The position numbers were made by a program, and so were the translations under genes. Shown here one piece after another: positions 7,801 through 14,943 of a stretch of DNA of 20,015 nucleotides. Position 1 is the stretch's first letter. Each line of letters opens with the position of its first letter. The stretch covers positions 1 to 20,015 of the forward strand of contig WRKD01000209.1 of assembly GCA_009778255.1 (NCBI GenBank), in the 5' to 3' direction. Below the pieces are notes generated by a model. It had not been told where the DNA came from and ran no database searches. It saw nothing but the letters and a program-made list of their open reading frames with translations. Source of the DNA: Bacillota bacterium (lineage in GTDB: Bacteria; Bacillota; Dehalobacteriia; UBA4068).

Positions 7801-8003
7801 CGCCCATAGGTGTTTCGATGATAGGTGGACTAACCGGGTCTACACTGGTCACTTTATTTTTGATCCCGGTGCTTTATGCCTATGTAGACGACAAACGTCA
7901 ACAACGTGAAGAACGAAACAAGCAGCGCCAGGAATGGCTTTCAGCATTAGAGAAAAGATGGGAGTATGAAGATACCAGAAAAGCACTTGCCAAAAAGCAT
8001 TAA
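4818..8003 (+). CDS. RND multidrug efflux pump, AcrB/HAE1-like
   Basis: This 1061-residue protein is full length for the AcrB class and has the duplicated RND layout. It shows TM1 (about 10-32, VTFIMLLLAIILIGIVSF), a large periplasmic loop, a TM2-6 bundle (about 335-475), TM7 (about 540), a second loop and a TM8-12 bundle (about 870-1030). It uses the proton gradient to export hydrophobic compounds, dyes, bile salts or similar toxicants. The TM4 signature is GMLVDNSVVVLEN: Asp398 matches AcrB Asp407, while Asn399 replaces Asp408. In TM10, VVNNAILLVEF has Asn936 where AcrB has Lys940. These changes occur in many HAE1-like pumps outside the Proteobacteria, so the protein is not judged defective. 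It follows its adaptor and precedes a TolC-like gene. The substrate is unknown. Confidence 0.95.
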   Translation: MNISKLAVKRPVTFIMLLLAIILIGIVSFSNLSIDLMPQIELPYALVMISYPNASPEEVENLITRPIEQVMATVENLDGLMSISTSGTSIVGVQFAMKTDMNFATLNMREKISMVERLLPSEAGAPLVMKMDMNALPIMAIYVSGDMSLSALTALVEDDISPAIERVNGVASVSLQGGVKEEIAVICRDEALAGYGLTLSQITQMLAADNINLPSGSILDGESKIIVRTLGKFKTVDDIAAYPLILPTREVIQLRDIASVQRRYAERNSISRIDGKQAVGVVITKQSVANTADVSKAARRSLEDLRVNYPNLNFDVGFDQADYINIAVKTVSNAAVIGAILAVLVVFLFLRNISSTLVIAISIPSSLLASFILMNIAGMTLNMFTLCALALAVGMLVDNSVVVLENIYRINQLKDDPIESAIVGSKEVYLAVIASTITSLVVYLPIALSGGMASLILADFCWAIIIALSASLLVALTVVPLLSSRLLRRQTQGDYIRLGSLRYHLRIIPLFSRFIAWLTIKYSKVMASILHRRKTVILVCIAVFAISCALIFQLGMELLPATDEGQFSVSIETPYGTSLSEQDRMATLVEEYLLQLPELKHVTVSVSSGGSSAGLALMGGGGQGNTSSLTVTLVPYAERNRGVTEVARQVEMELPQIVGAKTSINVSSTVGSMLGGADISVMLQGRDFDVLNEISADISSKIRQIDGIVKVEDNMEEGNPELRVTLNRNIAAFYGITSYQLANALSTGLSGATATKITLDGTEIDVKLSLNESYRQDFENMKQIPITTMAGIFVPVGQIASFTRDNSPTRIMRINQLRTITISCNIEGRDLGSVNREVLNLINAYKLPDGYSFDTGGQQEQMVKTFRDLILALLVAILLVFMVLASQFESMRMALIVMMSVPFAFSGSFLALFLAGMHLSITAFTGLIMLVGIVVNNAILLVEFIKQNKNTMDRDAAIVAAGATRMRPILITSVTTIVGMIPLSLSRGGGGEMLAPIGVSMIGGLTGSTLVTLFLIPVLYAYVDDKRQQREERNKQRQEWLSALEKRWEYEDTRKALAKKH

Positions 8004-8010
8004 ACAGGAT

Positions 8011-8036
8011 CAATGAATTATTTTAAAAAATCATTG
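8011..8036 (+). repeat. AT-rich inverted repeat between the RND and TolC-like genes
   Basis: CAATGA (8011-8016) and TCATTG (8031-8036) are perfect inverted arms around an A/T-rich interior. It lies just after the pump stop codon. The stem is weak and has no clean T-run; it could slightly attenuate or stabilise the message, or mean nothing. Confidence 0.3.
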
Positions 8037-8080
8037 TTTAAAATAGCAAGAATATTTATTAATTTTAGGAGGGTACTATT

Positions 8081-9226
8081 ATGAAAAAAAAATCCCATAT
8101 TTTTTTGAGCACACTTATGCTGGCATTAAGCTTGTTGTTGCTGATCAGCAGCACGGCTTGGGCTAAAGATCCCTCTCAATTAGATTACGCAGATATCGGC
8201 TTGCGCGTACCAAAAGAAAATAAACAATTAGATATTCAACAGCGCAGATTGCCTTTGCTACAAAAAGCCCGCGATGAAATGGCCAATTTGCGAGATAATT
8301 CAGCCGGTGCAAGCGAGGCTGTGGCGCGTTTATCCCAATCTTTTTATACTATTGCGCGCAATCCAGACGCCGATCCCGGTCAACGGGCTTGGGCTACGCT
8401 TATGATAAGCTCATTATCTATGGGGCAGGGTTCCGGTACCAGTATCAGCTTTAGCGGTATTGATCTGCAAATAGAACAAATGAGGATACAAATTACCCAA
8501 ACTCAGGCTCAAATAATCAATAATGGGCAACAGCTTTTCTTTAGATGTCATCAACTGCAAGATAGAATTAAAAAAACGAAAGACGACCGTGTTCTTCTGG
8601 AAGAAAAATTAAAGCTGGCTCAAACCCAGCAAACAGCAGGTACCGGAACTGCATTACAAGTTAAAGAAGTTGAATTGGCTTTAGCTGAACTAGATACCGG
8701 TGTTAAACAAATGGAAAGTCAATGTGCCCAATGGCTGAATCAGCTAAAGCTTATTGTAGGCTGGCCACAAATACAAATCATCAAACTGGGCAGCATACCG
8801 CGGCCCAACCGAGAGTATTTGGGAAAAATCGTCCTGGCGGACGACATACAAAGCGCCTGCGATAATAGTTATAGCCTTAAGCTAAGTCAGGCGGAATATA
8901 GATATACAGACAGCGACGAGCAAAAAAGCATTATCAAGCTTGCCATTGAAGCTCAAAAAGAGCAAATATCCTTGGCTGTATCCACCCAACATTATGTATT
9001 GACAGATACCAATAACAGCCTGCTCTTAGAAGAGCAGCGTTTAGCTCTGGCAGAGCAAAGAATAAAACAAAGTCGGCTGCAGAATCAAATAGGCCTGCTG
9101 GCTGATATAGCCCTGCAGGCGGAAGAAAATAATTATAAAACGCAACAAGAAACCGTGATAACAGCTATGGATTCGCTGTTTTGGGAGATAGAAAAATATA
9201 AATCTATAGTAGCCGGCTTAAATTAA
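8081..9226 (+). CDS. TolC-like outer membrane efflux protein
   Basis: This 381-residue secreted protein has a clear signal peptide (MKKKSHIFLSTLMLALSLLL onward, cleavage after AWA at residue 28). The mature part is rich in Gln, Ala, Leu and Glu in long helical stretches. Two regions resemble the outer membrane efflux protein repeats: about 140-225 (ending in LNQLKLIVGWP) and about 310-381 (EEQRLALAEQRIKQ). TolC proteins form the exit duct of tripartite pumps. At 381 residues it is shorter than the 430-480 typical of TolC, so part of the barrel or helical region may be reduced. Position after adaptor and pump strongly supports the assignment; sequence evidence alone is moderate. A 77-base gap precedes it, with an AGGAGGG site seven bases before the ATG. 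It implies either an outer membrane or a TolC-like protein adapted to a monoderm envelope. Confidence 0.75.
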   Translation: MKKKSHIFLSTLMLALSLLLLISSTAWAKDPSQLDYADIGLRVPKENKQLDIQQRRLPLLQKARDEMANLRDNSAGASEAVARLSQSFYTIARNPDADPGQRAWATLMISSLSMGQGSGTSISFSGIDLQIEQMRIQITQTQAQIINNGQQLFFRCHQLQDRIKKTKDDRVLLEEKLKLAQTQQTAGTGTALQVKEVELALAELDTGVKQMESQCAQWLNQLKLIVGWPQIQIIKLGSIPRPNREYLGKIVLADDIQSACDNSYSLKLSQAEYRYTDSDEQKSIIKLAIEAQKEQISLAVSTQHYVLTDTNNSLLLEEQRLALAEQRIKQSRLQNQIGLLADIALQAEENNYKTQQETVITAMDSLFWEIEKYKSIVAGLN

Positions 9227-9251
9227 CCATCATAAAGAGCGCCTTACTTGT

Positions 9252-10220
9252 TTAATCCTCAAACAACCTCAAGTATTCAGTTAAAGCAAAAGTATCTGTC
9301 ATACCCGCAATATAATCTGCTACGGCAAGCTTTACGTCTTCTGTATGGTATTCAGAGGGCAATTCATCCATATGCTCCAGATAATATGCGTACATTCGCT
9401 TTATCATGGAGCATAATCTTTCTTCCTCGGCTCGAGCCTGCGGACGAAAATATACCATGGCAAAAAGATAATCACGCAATTCATGCAAATCCCGATTTGC
9501 CTGAGCCGACATTCTAACATATGGACGGCCCACGCTTTCTTTTACCACATCCTGAACCAAAGAGTCTATGCGCCCGCTATGCTTTCTGCCCAAACAAGCA
9601 GCAGCGGATGGTAGCGAAGCAGGGGAAATCAACCCGGCGCGTAAAGCATCGTCTATATCATGATTAACATAGGCAATACGATCGGAAATACGCACCACCA
9701 TGCCTTCCAAGGTTTGTGGCAGCACTTCTTTACTATGATGCAATATACCGTCTCGCACCTCTGCACTTAAATTTAAACCGCGCCCCTCACGTTCTATGAA
9801 ATCTACCAAGCGCAAGCCTTGTCTATTATGACTAAAACTACCCAAAATGGCGGCTAAAGCTCTCTCTCCGGCATGTCCAAATGGTGTATGTCCCAAATCA
9901 TGCCCTAAGGCTATAGCTTCGGTCAAATCTTCATTAAGGGAAAGTGCACGGGCAATGGTACGGGCTATTTGCGCAACCTCAAGGGTATGGGTTAGGCGAG
10001 TCCGGAAATGATCTCCTTGAGGATTTATGAATACCTGTGTTTTATGCTTTAAACGGCGGAAAGCTTTACTGTGAATAATACGATCTCGATCACGCTGATA
10101 AATAGTACGCAGAGGGCAGGGGCTCTCGAGGCAGGCGCGCCCGGCGCTTGCCTTTGCTTTTGTGGCCCAAGGCGCTAATATCTGTTCTTCTATTCGTTCC
10201 CAGTCCTCGCGCATAGTCAA
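9252..10220 (-). CDS. HD-domain deoxynucleotide triphosphohydrolase (dGTPase-like)
   Basis: This 322-residue protein belongs to the Dgt-type HD phosphohydrolases, which split dNTPs into deoxynucleoside and triphosphate in the cytoplasm. Visible motifs are SKAFRRLKHKTQVF (51-64), RTRLTHTLEVAQIAR (73-87) with metal ligand His78, ALGHDLGHTPFGH (104-116) with His107-Asp108, and ISDRIAYVNHDIDDAL (178-193) with the fourth ligand Asp180. It is shorter than the roughly 500-residue E. coli Dgt and fits the compact bacterial class often annotated as dGTPase-like. Nucleotide preference cannot be read. TTG at 10220 is the preferred start because AGGAG sits seven bases upstream; an ATG two codons later is possible. 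It is the last gene of the minus-strand cluster, 81 bases after tctA, and converges on the TolC-like gene across only 25 bases with no visible terminator. Confidence 0.9.
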   Translation of the reverse strand: MTMREDWERIEEQILAPWATKAKASAGRACLESPCPLRTIYQRDRDRIIHSKAFRRLKHKTQVFINPQGDHFRTRLTHTLEVAQIARTIARALSLNEDLTEAIALGHDLGHTPFGHAGERALAAILGSFSHNRQGLRLVDFIEREGRGLNLSAEVRDGILHHSKEVLPQTLEGMVVRISDRIAYVNHDIDDALRAGLISPASLPSAAACLGRKHSGRIDSLVQDVVKESVGRPYVRMSAQANRDLHELRDYLFAMVYFRPQARAEEERLCSMIKRMYAYYLEHMDELPSEYHTEDVKLAVADYIAGMTDTFALTEYLRLFED

Positions 10221-10252
10221 TACATATCTCCTTATCTAAAAAAACAAATGAC

Positions 10253-10288
10253 TCTATCATATAATCTATCATATACTCTATTATTCTC
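10253..10288. repeat. 12-base tandem repeat, about three copies
   Basis: On the plus strand TCTATCATATAA, TCTATCATATAC and the degenerate TCTATTATTCTC follow each other directly. The array lies between the tctA-like stop and the dgt-like start. No known regulatory site matches it. The pattern looks like replication slippage. Confidence 0.8.
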
Positions 10289-10290
10289 AA

Positions 10291-10314
10291 TATTGTTCCC
10301 TTTATTGTTCCCGC
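10291..10314. repeat. Second 12-base duplication (TATTGTTCCC), overlapping the tctA-like stop
   Basis: TATTGTTCCCTT (10291-10302) and TATTGTTCCCGC (10303-10314) are adjacent 12-base units. The copy at 10303-10314 spans the last codons and most of the stop codon of the tctA-like gene. It has the same 12-base period as the neighbouring array but a different sequence. Confidence 0.75.
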
Positions 10315-11792
10315 CATTTTTTATATCGCTTGGTTTGAGAAACAGTCAGGAATATTATCAGCAAAAATAGCAATAAAGAAAGCATGCTGGAAAAGATACT
10401 GAAAAAAAGGCCGGGCAGAGAACCTGTAAGCATTATACCACGTCGGTAATTGTTCTCTAACAATGGGCATAGTATTATGCCCAAAACCAGAGGTCCTACC
10501 GGATAATCGTAGCGTTTGAAAAAATATCCAATAATAGCAAAGAGAAACATCCATAGGATATCGTAAAGGCTATTTCGTATCGCAAAAGCGCCTACTACTG
10601 AAAGCACCAGTATAATAGGCATCAAAATGCCTTTAGGAGTTTCCACGATCTTACTAAACAACCTAATGCCGCTTAAGCCAAACAATAGTAGAAAAAAAGA
10701 GGCAAGAACTAAGCAAATCACTATTAACCAAAAAATATCCGGCGCAGAACGTATCATATAAGGCCCGGGTCGTAAGCCATGCACAGAAAGGGCGCTAAGA
10801 AGCACAGCTGTTATCGCGTCTCCCGGTATGCCTAAAGTAAGCATAGGAATAAAAGCGCCTCCTACAGCAGCATTATTAGCTGTTTCCGGTGCTATAATAC
10901 CTTCCAGCGCACCTTGGCCAAAAGGTGCTGATGGCTGCCGAGTATATCGTTTAGCCTGATCATAGCTAAGCAAAGCGGCAATATCACCACCTGCGCCTGG
11001 TAATGCACCCACCAATATACCCACCACTGCCGAACGAATGGTTAGCGGCAAATATTTTAACGTGGTTCTCCAAGAGGGTATTATCCTATTTACTTGCTGT
11101 TTTACTTTACCCATATGTAGCTGTGTTAATTGGAATAAAGCCTCGGCGGCGCCGAATAAACCAATCATCGCTACTATGAAATCTACGCCGGAATTAAGAT
11201 AGGTAAGCCCAAAAGTAAAACGCCGCACCGCCGTTTGCGGATCGATGCCCATACAACCGATGAATACTCCTAAAGCCCCGGCTATTAAACCATGTTTTAG
11301 AGTTTTACTTCCCAAAGAACCAACTGTCATCAAACCTATAATAGCCAACAGCACATAATCTATGGAACGAAAACTCTGGGCGAATTTACCCATCAGCGGC
11401 GCTCCGAAAGCCAAGGCGATTACTCCCAAAATGGAGCCTATAAAAGATTGCGTGGTCGCAATGCCCATCGCTTTACCTGCTTGCCCCTTTTGGGCTAAAG
11501 GATAACCATCAAAACCTGTGGCAATTGCTGACGGCGCCCCCGGAATATTCAGCAAAATAGCCGAACGAGAACCGCCGAACACCACGCCCACAAATACCCC
11601 GAGCATTAAAGCTAATGCATTATTCATACTCCAGCTGATGGTAAATGAGACCAATAAAGATACCGTCATCACACCGGTCAAACCTGGTATTGCGCCAACA
11701 TATACCCCGGTAAATGTACCCAGGGCTACCAGTACGATCAATAAAGGTTCTCTGAATACTACGGTTATATAATGCACTGCTTCTATCATCAT
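10302..11792 (-). CDS. TctA-like large membrane subunit of a tripartite tricarboxylate transporter
   Basis: This 496-residue polytopic membrane protein has roughly a dozen hydrophobic segments and the two conserved TctA motifs. The first is LLNIPGAPSAIATGFDGYPL (about 80-99). The second is the repeat-like APETANNAAVGGAFIPMLTL (about 301-320) followed by GIPGDA. It would catalyse sodium- or proton-driven uptake of a carboxylate delivered by the binding protein. The glycine-rich IPGLTGVMTV near residue 33 is also typical. It is preceded by the TctB-like gene (91-base gap) and the TctC-like lipoprotein. Two ATG codons are adjacent at the start; the second (11789) has better spacing from GGAG. 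The substrate is unknown, since TTT systems carry citrate, tartrate, aromatic acids and other compounds. Confidence 0.92.
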   Translation of the reverse strand: MMIEAVHYITVVFREPLLIVLVALGTFTGVYVGAIPGLTGVMTVSLLVSFTISWSMNNALALMLGVFVGVVFGGSRSAILLNIPGAPSAIATGFDGYPLAQKGQAGKAMGIATTQSFIGSILGVIALAFGAPLMGKFAQSFRSIDYVLLAIIGLMTVGSLGSKTLKHGLIAGALGVFIGCMGIDPQTAVRRFTFGLTYLNSGVDFIVAMIGLFGAAEALFQLTQLHMGKVKQQVNRIIPSWRTTLKYLPLTIRSAVVGILVGALPGAGGDIAALLSYDQAKRYTRQPSAPFGQGALEGIIAPETANNAAVGGAFIPMLTLGIPGDAITAVLLSALSVHGLRPGPYMIRSAPDIFWLIVICLVLASFFLLLFGLSGIRLFSKIVETPKGILMPIILVLSVVGAFAIRNSLYDILWMFLFAIIGYFFKRYDYPVGPLVLGIILCPLLENNYRRGIMLTGSLPGLFFSIFSSMLSLLLFLLIIFLTVSQTKRYKKWREQ

Positions 11793-11883
11793 TTACTCCG
11801 ACTTAGTATTCGTGTAATATAAAAGCCATTCTGTTTTCTGATTTAGACGCCTATTAACTCTGGGCTTGTGGGCGAAGGCAGCC

Positions 11884-12378
11884 TTATGGCAATACGATTC
11901 TGAAGAGCATAGTAAAAACTAAAAAAATAAGACCTATGCATAAAGATGTCCATAGTAAATTGATGAAAAAACCACGACGAGTTAAATAACATATGCAAGC
12001 ATATAAAAAAAGCGGCGTGGCAATATAAAAGCTTACCTGCAGCAGCAGTGCCGCACAATAAGCGGCTATGGCGGCTATCATAGCCGGCAAAGGATAAGGC
12101 AGCATATACTGGAAAGACTGCCATATGCCAGCAGCAGGCAGCTTTTTACCAGTAATTGTGAAAAAGTTCATAAAACAAAGCGCCAGCCATAGTAGGCTCA
12201 TAAACATAGGCAAAGCGGCGGCAGAGGCTAAAGCTAAAGCCGGCGGGCTTACCCTAAACCACAACAGTAGTGATTGCCAAAAAGCTGCCACACCCAGTAA
12301 AAAGAGGGCCGCCGTGAAGACCCTTTCACCAGGTTTTGCAAAGTTAACCACTTCAGCTTGCTTTTTTAGTTCTCCCAT
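11884..12378 (-). CDS. TctB-like small membrane subunit of the transporter
   Basis: This 164-residue protein is almost entirely hydrophobic, with four likely membrane segments: about 18-40, 49-74, 89-114 and 117-160 (the last possibly two, split by a basic TRRGFF). Size, topology and its place between the binding protein and TctA are characteristic of TctB, which is poorly conserved in sequence. No motif is diagnostic, so the assignment rests on context. An AGAGGA site precedes the ATG. It lies 71 bases after the TctC-like gene and 91 bases before tctA. Both gaps are larger than elsewhere in the cluster. Confidence 0.8.
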   Translation of the reverse strand: MGELKKQAEVVNFAKPGERVFTAALFLLGVAAFWQSLLLWFRVSPPALALASAAALPMFMSLLWLALCFMNFFTITGKKLPAAGIWQSFQYMLPYPLPAMIAAIAAYCAALLLQVSFYIATPLFLYACICYLTRRGFFINLLWTSLCIGLIFLVFTMLFRIVLP

Positions 12379-12425
12379 ATTTTCCTCTGCACATGGATGC
12401 CTACGTACCGGTTTTGTAACAACTA

Positions 12426-12441
12426 GCCGCTCTTGTGCGGC
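12426..12441 (-). repeat. Intercistronic stem-loop after the TctC-like gene
   Basis: GCCGC (12426-12430) and GCGGC (12437-12441) form a five-pair GC-rich stem with a six-base loop, in the gap between the tctC-like stop and the tctB-like start. No T-run follows on the minus strand. Such stems often protect the upstream binding-protein message so that it is made in excess of the membrane subunits; that role is inferred. Confidence 0.45.
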
Positions 12442-12449
12442 CTATTATG

Positions 12450-13436
12450 CTACCTAGTCAATGCGCCGCTATTTTCCAGCGCTTGCACAGTATTTGTCTG
12501 CCAAGTCTCTATATACTCCCGGGCAGCTAAGCCGCTTAGCCCTAAATAATTAATATTATAATTTGTCAATACCTCTTGATAAAAAGGGGTGGCAGCGGCG
12601 GTTGCTAAAGCACTGCTAAGTTTTTGGCATATAGCCAGGTCGGTTCCCTGCTTTACAAACACACCATAAAAAGGCCCCCAAGGCAGATACCGGGCAAACT
12701 CGGGGTATTCCTCAATTATGGCAGGAACCTCGTTTAAAATCTCCACCGGCTCAAGAGAAAACATACACAGGAATTTTAATGTTCCTTCGCGATGATATTC
12801 TAAACCAGATTGAACTTTACATATAGTAAAATCACATTCGCCACTTAAAACAGCATTGCGGGCTGAAGCATCGCTGTCATAGGGTATTTGATTAAACTTT
12901 GCTCCGGTCACATCTTGTATAAAAGCGCCAACTTCCCAGGGTAGACCGCCCTTGCCAGTGGTAGAAAGCTTTATACTATTAGGCTTATCCTGTACTGCTT
13001 GTACAATATCCGTAAAACTTATAAAAGCAGCATCTTTCTTCACTACGATACCAACTGTTTCGTCTCCAATCAAAAATAGACAATCGAAATCGGCATAAGT
13101 AAGCTCGCTGATGCCCAGCGCCTGATACAACGTGGGATTTTCAGCGGACATCAGCAGGGTGTAACCGTCTATTGGCGCATCGTATACATATTGAGCGGCA
13201 ATAGAACCAGTAGCGCCAGGCATATTCTGTACTACTAAAGCCGAGCTTAATTCCTGCTCTGCCAAGGTGGCTAAAGGGCGCATCAGAGAATCTGTACCGC
13301 CACCCGCTCCCCATTGAACTATGCAGTTGATATTTTTAGCCGGAAAAACGCTGGTAGTTTTATCGTTGCAGGCACATAAAACTACATTCATCGCCCCGGC
13401 TAAAATAATAATTATTATTGCAATTGATTTTTTCAT
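12450..13436 (-). CDS. TctC/Bug-family substrate-binding lipoprotein of the transporter
   Basis: The chosen start gives a 328-residue lipoprotein. A basic, hydrophobic signal (MKKSIAIIIIILAGA) leads to the lipobox LCAC with lipidated Cys23. The mature part shows the Bug/TctC features: the ligand-loop region IVQWGAGGGTDSLMRPLA, VQNMPGATGSIAA, DGYTLLM and, further on, GKGGLP and IPYDSDASARNAVLSGECD. These proteins capture a carboxylate outside the membrane and deliver it to TctAB. Bug proteins normally have a (V/I)PxxPGGGxD-like loop; here it is QWGAGGGTD. An in-frame TTG at 13463 would overlap the preceding lipoprotein gene and put nine polar residues before the signal, so ATG 13436 is preferred despite a weak ribosome binding site. 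It lies 16 bases after the third lipoprotein, suggesting coupled translation. The ligand is not readable. Confidence 0.9.
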   Translation of the reverse strand: MKKSIAIIIIILAGAMNVVLCACNDKTTSVFPAKNINCIVQWGAGGGTDSLMRPLATLAEQELSSALVVQNMPGATGSIAAQYVYDAPIDGYTLLMSAENPTLYQALGISELTYADFDCLFLIGDETVGIVVKKDAAFISFTDIVQAVQDKPNSIKLSTTGKGGLPWEVGAFIQDVTGAKFNQIPYDSDASARNAVLSGECDFTICKVQSGLEYHREGTLKFLCMFSLEPVEILNEVPAIIEEYPEFARYLPWGPFYGVFVKQGTDLAICQKLSSALATAAATPFYQEVLTNYNINYLGLSGLAAREYIETWQTNTVQALENSGALTR

Positions 13437-13452
13437 ACTTCTATTTTGCACT

Positions 13453-14208
13453 CTAAATTCCAATATACGATATATCGTAATCTTGCGGAATATCGAACAT
13501 ATCTTGAGGAATACTTTCGCTTATTTCTAAAACCTCCCTTATCATGGGTAAGCCTTCTACCCAAGATTCAATGCCGATCAATTCATTTTCCTCGAAGAAA
13601 AAACGGACATCACCCCCCAAGGAACCAAATCTTTCATATATATGTGGATTCCCAAATAACTGGGCCAGACCACTGCCTTTAAACACATAGTCACTTATAG
13701 GCAAGGAGCTTTCATTTAAATAAGCCAGTTCCCCGTTCATCACCGTAACCAGGCGGCTATCATAATCAACAATATATGTATCCCCATCTTTATACACAAT
13801 CAAACTTTTTATGCCCCCTGTTATTGTTCTAATAGCAATATCTGCGCCGTTAATGGCTGTTTCCGCTAAAGTTTCTATTTTATCGCCCGCTAATTCGGTT
13901 ATAATACGGCATTTCAGATAGTATGAGCCTCCAAGTATATCAAGATAAGCAGCAGCTAACTCTCCATTTGACCCCTCTTCAGTGAACTCCAGCTCTTCCG
14001 GTTCCATATTAACTTCTTCTTTATTAACCGTTTCCTCTATATCAGGAAGTTCTTCCTCGGTTATTAGTGGCGCTTCAATGTTATTTATAACATCATTATC
14101 CATGTTTTGCTCAGCGTTTATAAGCGGCTGCTCCTTACTGTTACCACAAGCGGCGGCTAAAAAGAGTGCAATTATTATTAATAAAAGTATGGCAGAGTTC
14201 TTTTTCAC
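13453..14208 (-). CDS. Lipoprotein paralog 3 of 3, with an acidic linker
   Basis: This 251-residue lipoprotein of unrecognised family has a signal with lipobox AAAC and Cys21. A strongly acidic, Glu/Asn-rich linker (about 27-82) separates the anchor from the folded domain and is longer than in its two paralogs. The domain shares landmarks with them: a YYLKCR or YYxKYR strand, an IVYKDGDTYIVDYDSRLVTV region, a VFKGSGLAQLFG block, VRFFFEENELIGIES and a C-terminal SIPQDMFDIPQDY. The strand-rich pattern could fit an LolA/LppX-like fold, but this is a guess. It starts with GTG, three bases after the stop of paralog 2, with its ribosome binding site GAGGGGAAG inside that gene, so the two are translationally coupled. 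The TctC-like gene follows. Function unknown; likely anchored on the outer face of the membrane. Confidence 0.85.
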   Translation of the reverse strand: MKKNSAILLLIIIALFLAAACGNSKEQPLINAEQNMDNDVINNIEAPLITEEELPDIEETVNKEEVNMEPEELEFTEEGSNGELAAAYLDILGGSYYLKCRIITELAGDKIETLAETAINGADIAIRTITGGIKSLIVYKDGDTYIVDYDSRLVTVMNGELAYLNESSLPISDYVFKGSGLAQLFGNPHIYERFGSLGGDVRFFFEENELIGIESWVEGLPMIREVLEISESIPQDMFDIPQDYDISYIGI

Positions 14209-14211
14209 GTA

Positions 14212-14913
14212 TTACTTCCCCTCCAACACAGTATATTCCGCAGGAATATCGAAGATACCCGCAGGAATATCTGTACTCATTTCTAAAACTAACATCGGAG
14301 TCATATTGCTTGTTAATCTTTCTAAGCCCACTAATTTGTTCTCGTCAAAGTAAAAACGTAGATCAATGGAATTAGTATAATAATCCTCATAATTATAAGA
14401 TATACCAAATAATTCGGCTAAGCCGCTTTCTTCAAAAATATAACCGCTATCCGGAAACATGGTGGAAATTTGCAAGGATGAAGGCGTTACGGTAACTGTT
14501 TTATTCTTATGATCAATTGAAAATGCTTTGTTTTCCTTATAAACTGTTAAGCCTTCTGTATTATCAAGAGACACTGTATCTGCGGTATCCACAAAACCTA
14601 CTGAATTCTTAATAGAAATCTCGCCGCCCATAGCAGCCACTTCTGTTATTGTTTTTACCGTTTGATCATAGTATGCCATTTCAATACTATATTTTAGATA
14701 AAAAGTTCTGCGGGCAAAAGCATCTATATAAGGGGCGGCTTTTTTGTTTTCCAGCCCTGCCTGTTCGCTTAAAGAAGGTATTTCTTCCGGCGGCGGCGTT
14801 TCAGTAACTTTCGGTGGGTAATTAACATCATTAATGCTTTTATTGCCGCTGCAACCTGCCGCAAACCCTAAGGCTATTACTGTTAACAACAGTATTGCAA
14901 AAACTCTTTTCAT
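14212..14913 (-). CDS. Lipoprotein paralog 2 of 3
   Basis: This 233-residue lipoprotein has signal MKRVFAILLLTVIALGF and lipobox AAGC with Cys21. A Pro/Glu-rich linker (about 30-60) precedes a domain clearly related to its two neighbours. Shared landmarks are FYLKYSIEMAYYDQTVKTIT, GLTVYKENKAFSIDHKNKTV, YIFEESGLAELFG, LRFYFDENKLVGLE and the terminal DIPAGIFDIPAEY. No catalytic motif is visible. It lies 30 bases after paralog 1 and is tightly coupled to paralog 3. The ATG follows GGGGGAG. Divergence between the three copies is substantial outside these blocks, so the duplication is not recent. Function unknown. Confidence 0.85.
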   Translation of the reverse strand: MKRVFAILLLTVIALGFAAGCSGNKSINDVNYPPKVTETPPPEEIPSLSEQAGLENKKAAPYIDAFARRTFYLKYSIEMAYYDQTVKTITEVAAMGGEISIKNSVGFVDTADTVSLDNTEGLTVYKENKAFSIDHKNKTVTVTPSSLQISTMFPDSGYIFEESGLAELFGISYNYEDYYTNSIDLRFYFDENKLVGLERLTSNMTPMLVLEMSTDIPAGIFDIPAEYTVLEGK

Positions 14914-14943
14914 TGCAAACTCCCCCTTATTGCATTATAAAAG

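Noticed and set aside
7475..7852. 125-codon minus-strand open frame inside the RND gene
   Set aside because: It is antisense to the conserved TM8-12 region of the pump and is Pro/Ile/Ser-rich in the way expected of an antisense shadow.
8034..8062. TTGTTT-N17-TATTAA promoter-like sequence before the TolC-like gene
   Set aside because: Its start site would fall on or after the AGGAGGG ribosome binding site at 8067-8073, leaving no usable leader. The region is simply AT-rich.
10090..10317. 75-codon open frame opposite-phase to the dgt-like gene start
   Set aside because: It overlaps the dgt-like gene in another frame, and its repeated IEYMIDYMIE segment is produced by the 12-base tandem repeat. 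No ribosome binding site supports it.
11843..12124. 93-codon minus-strand open frame inside the tctB-like gene
   Set aside because: It is a different frame of the tctB-like coding region, with no good start signal and no recognisable family.
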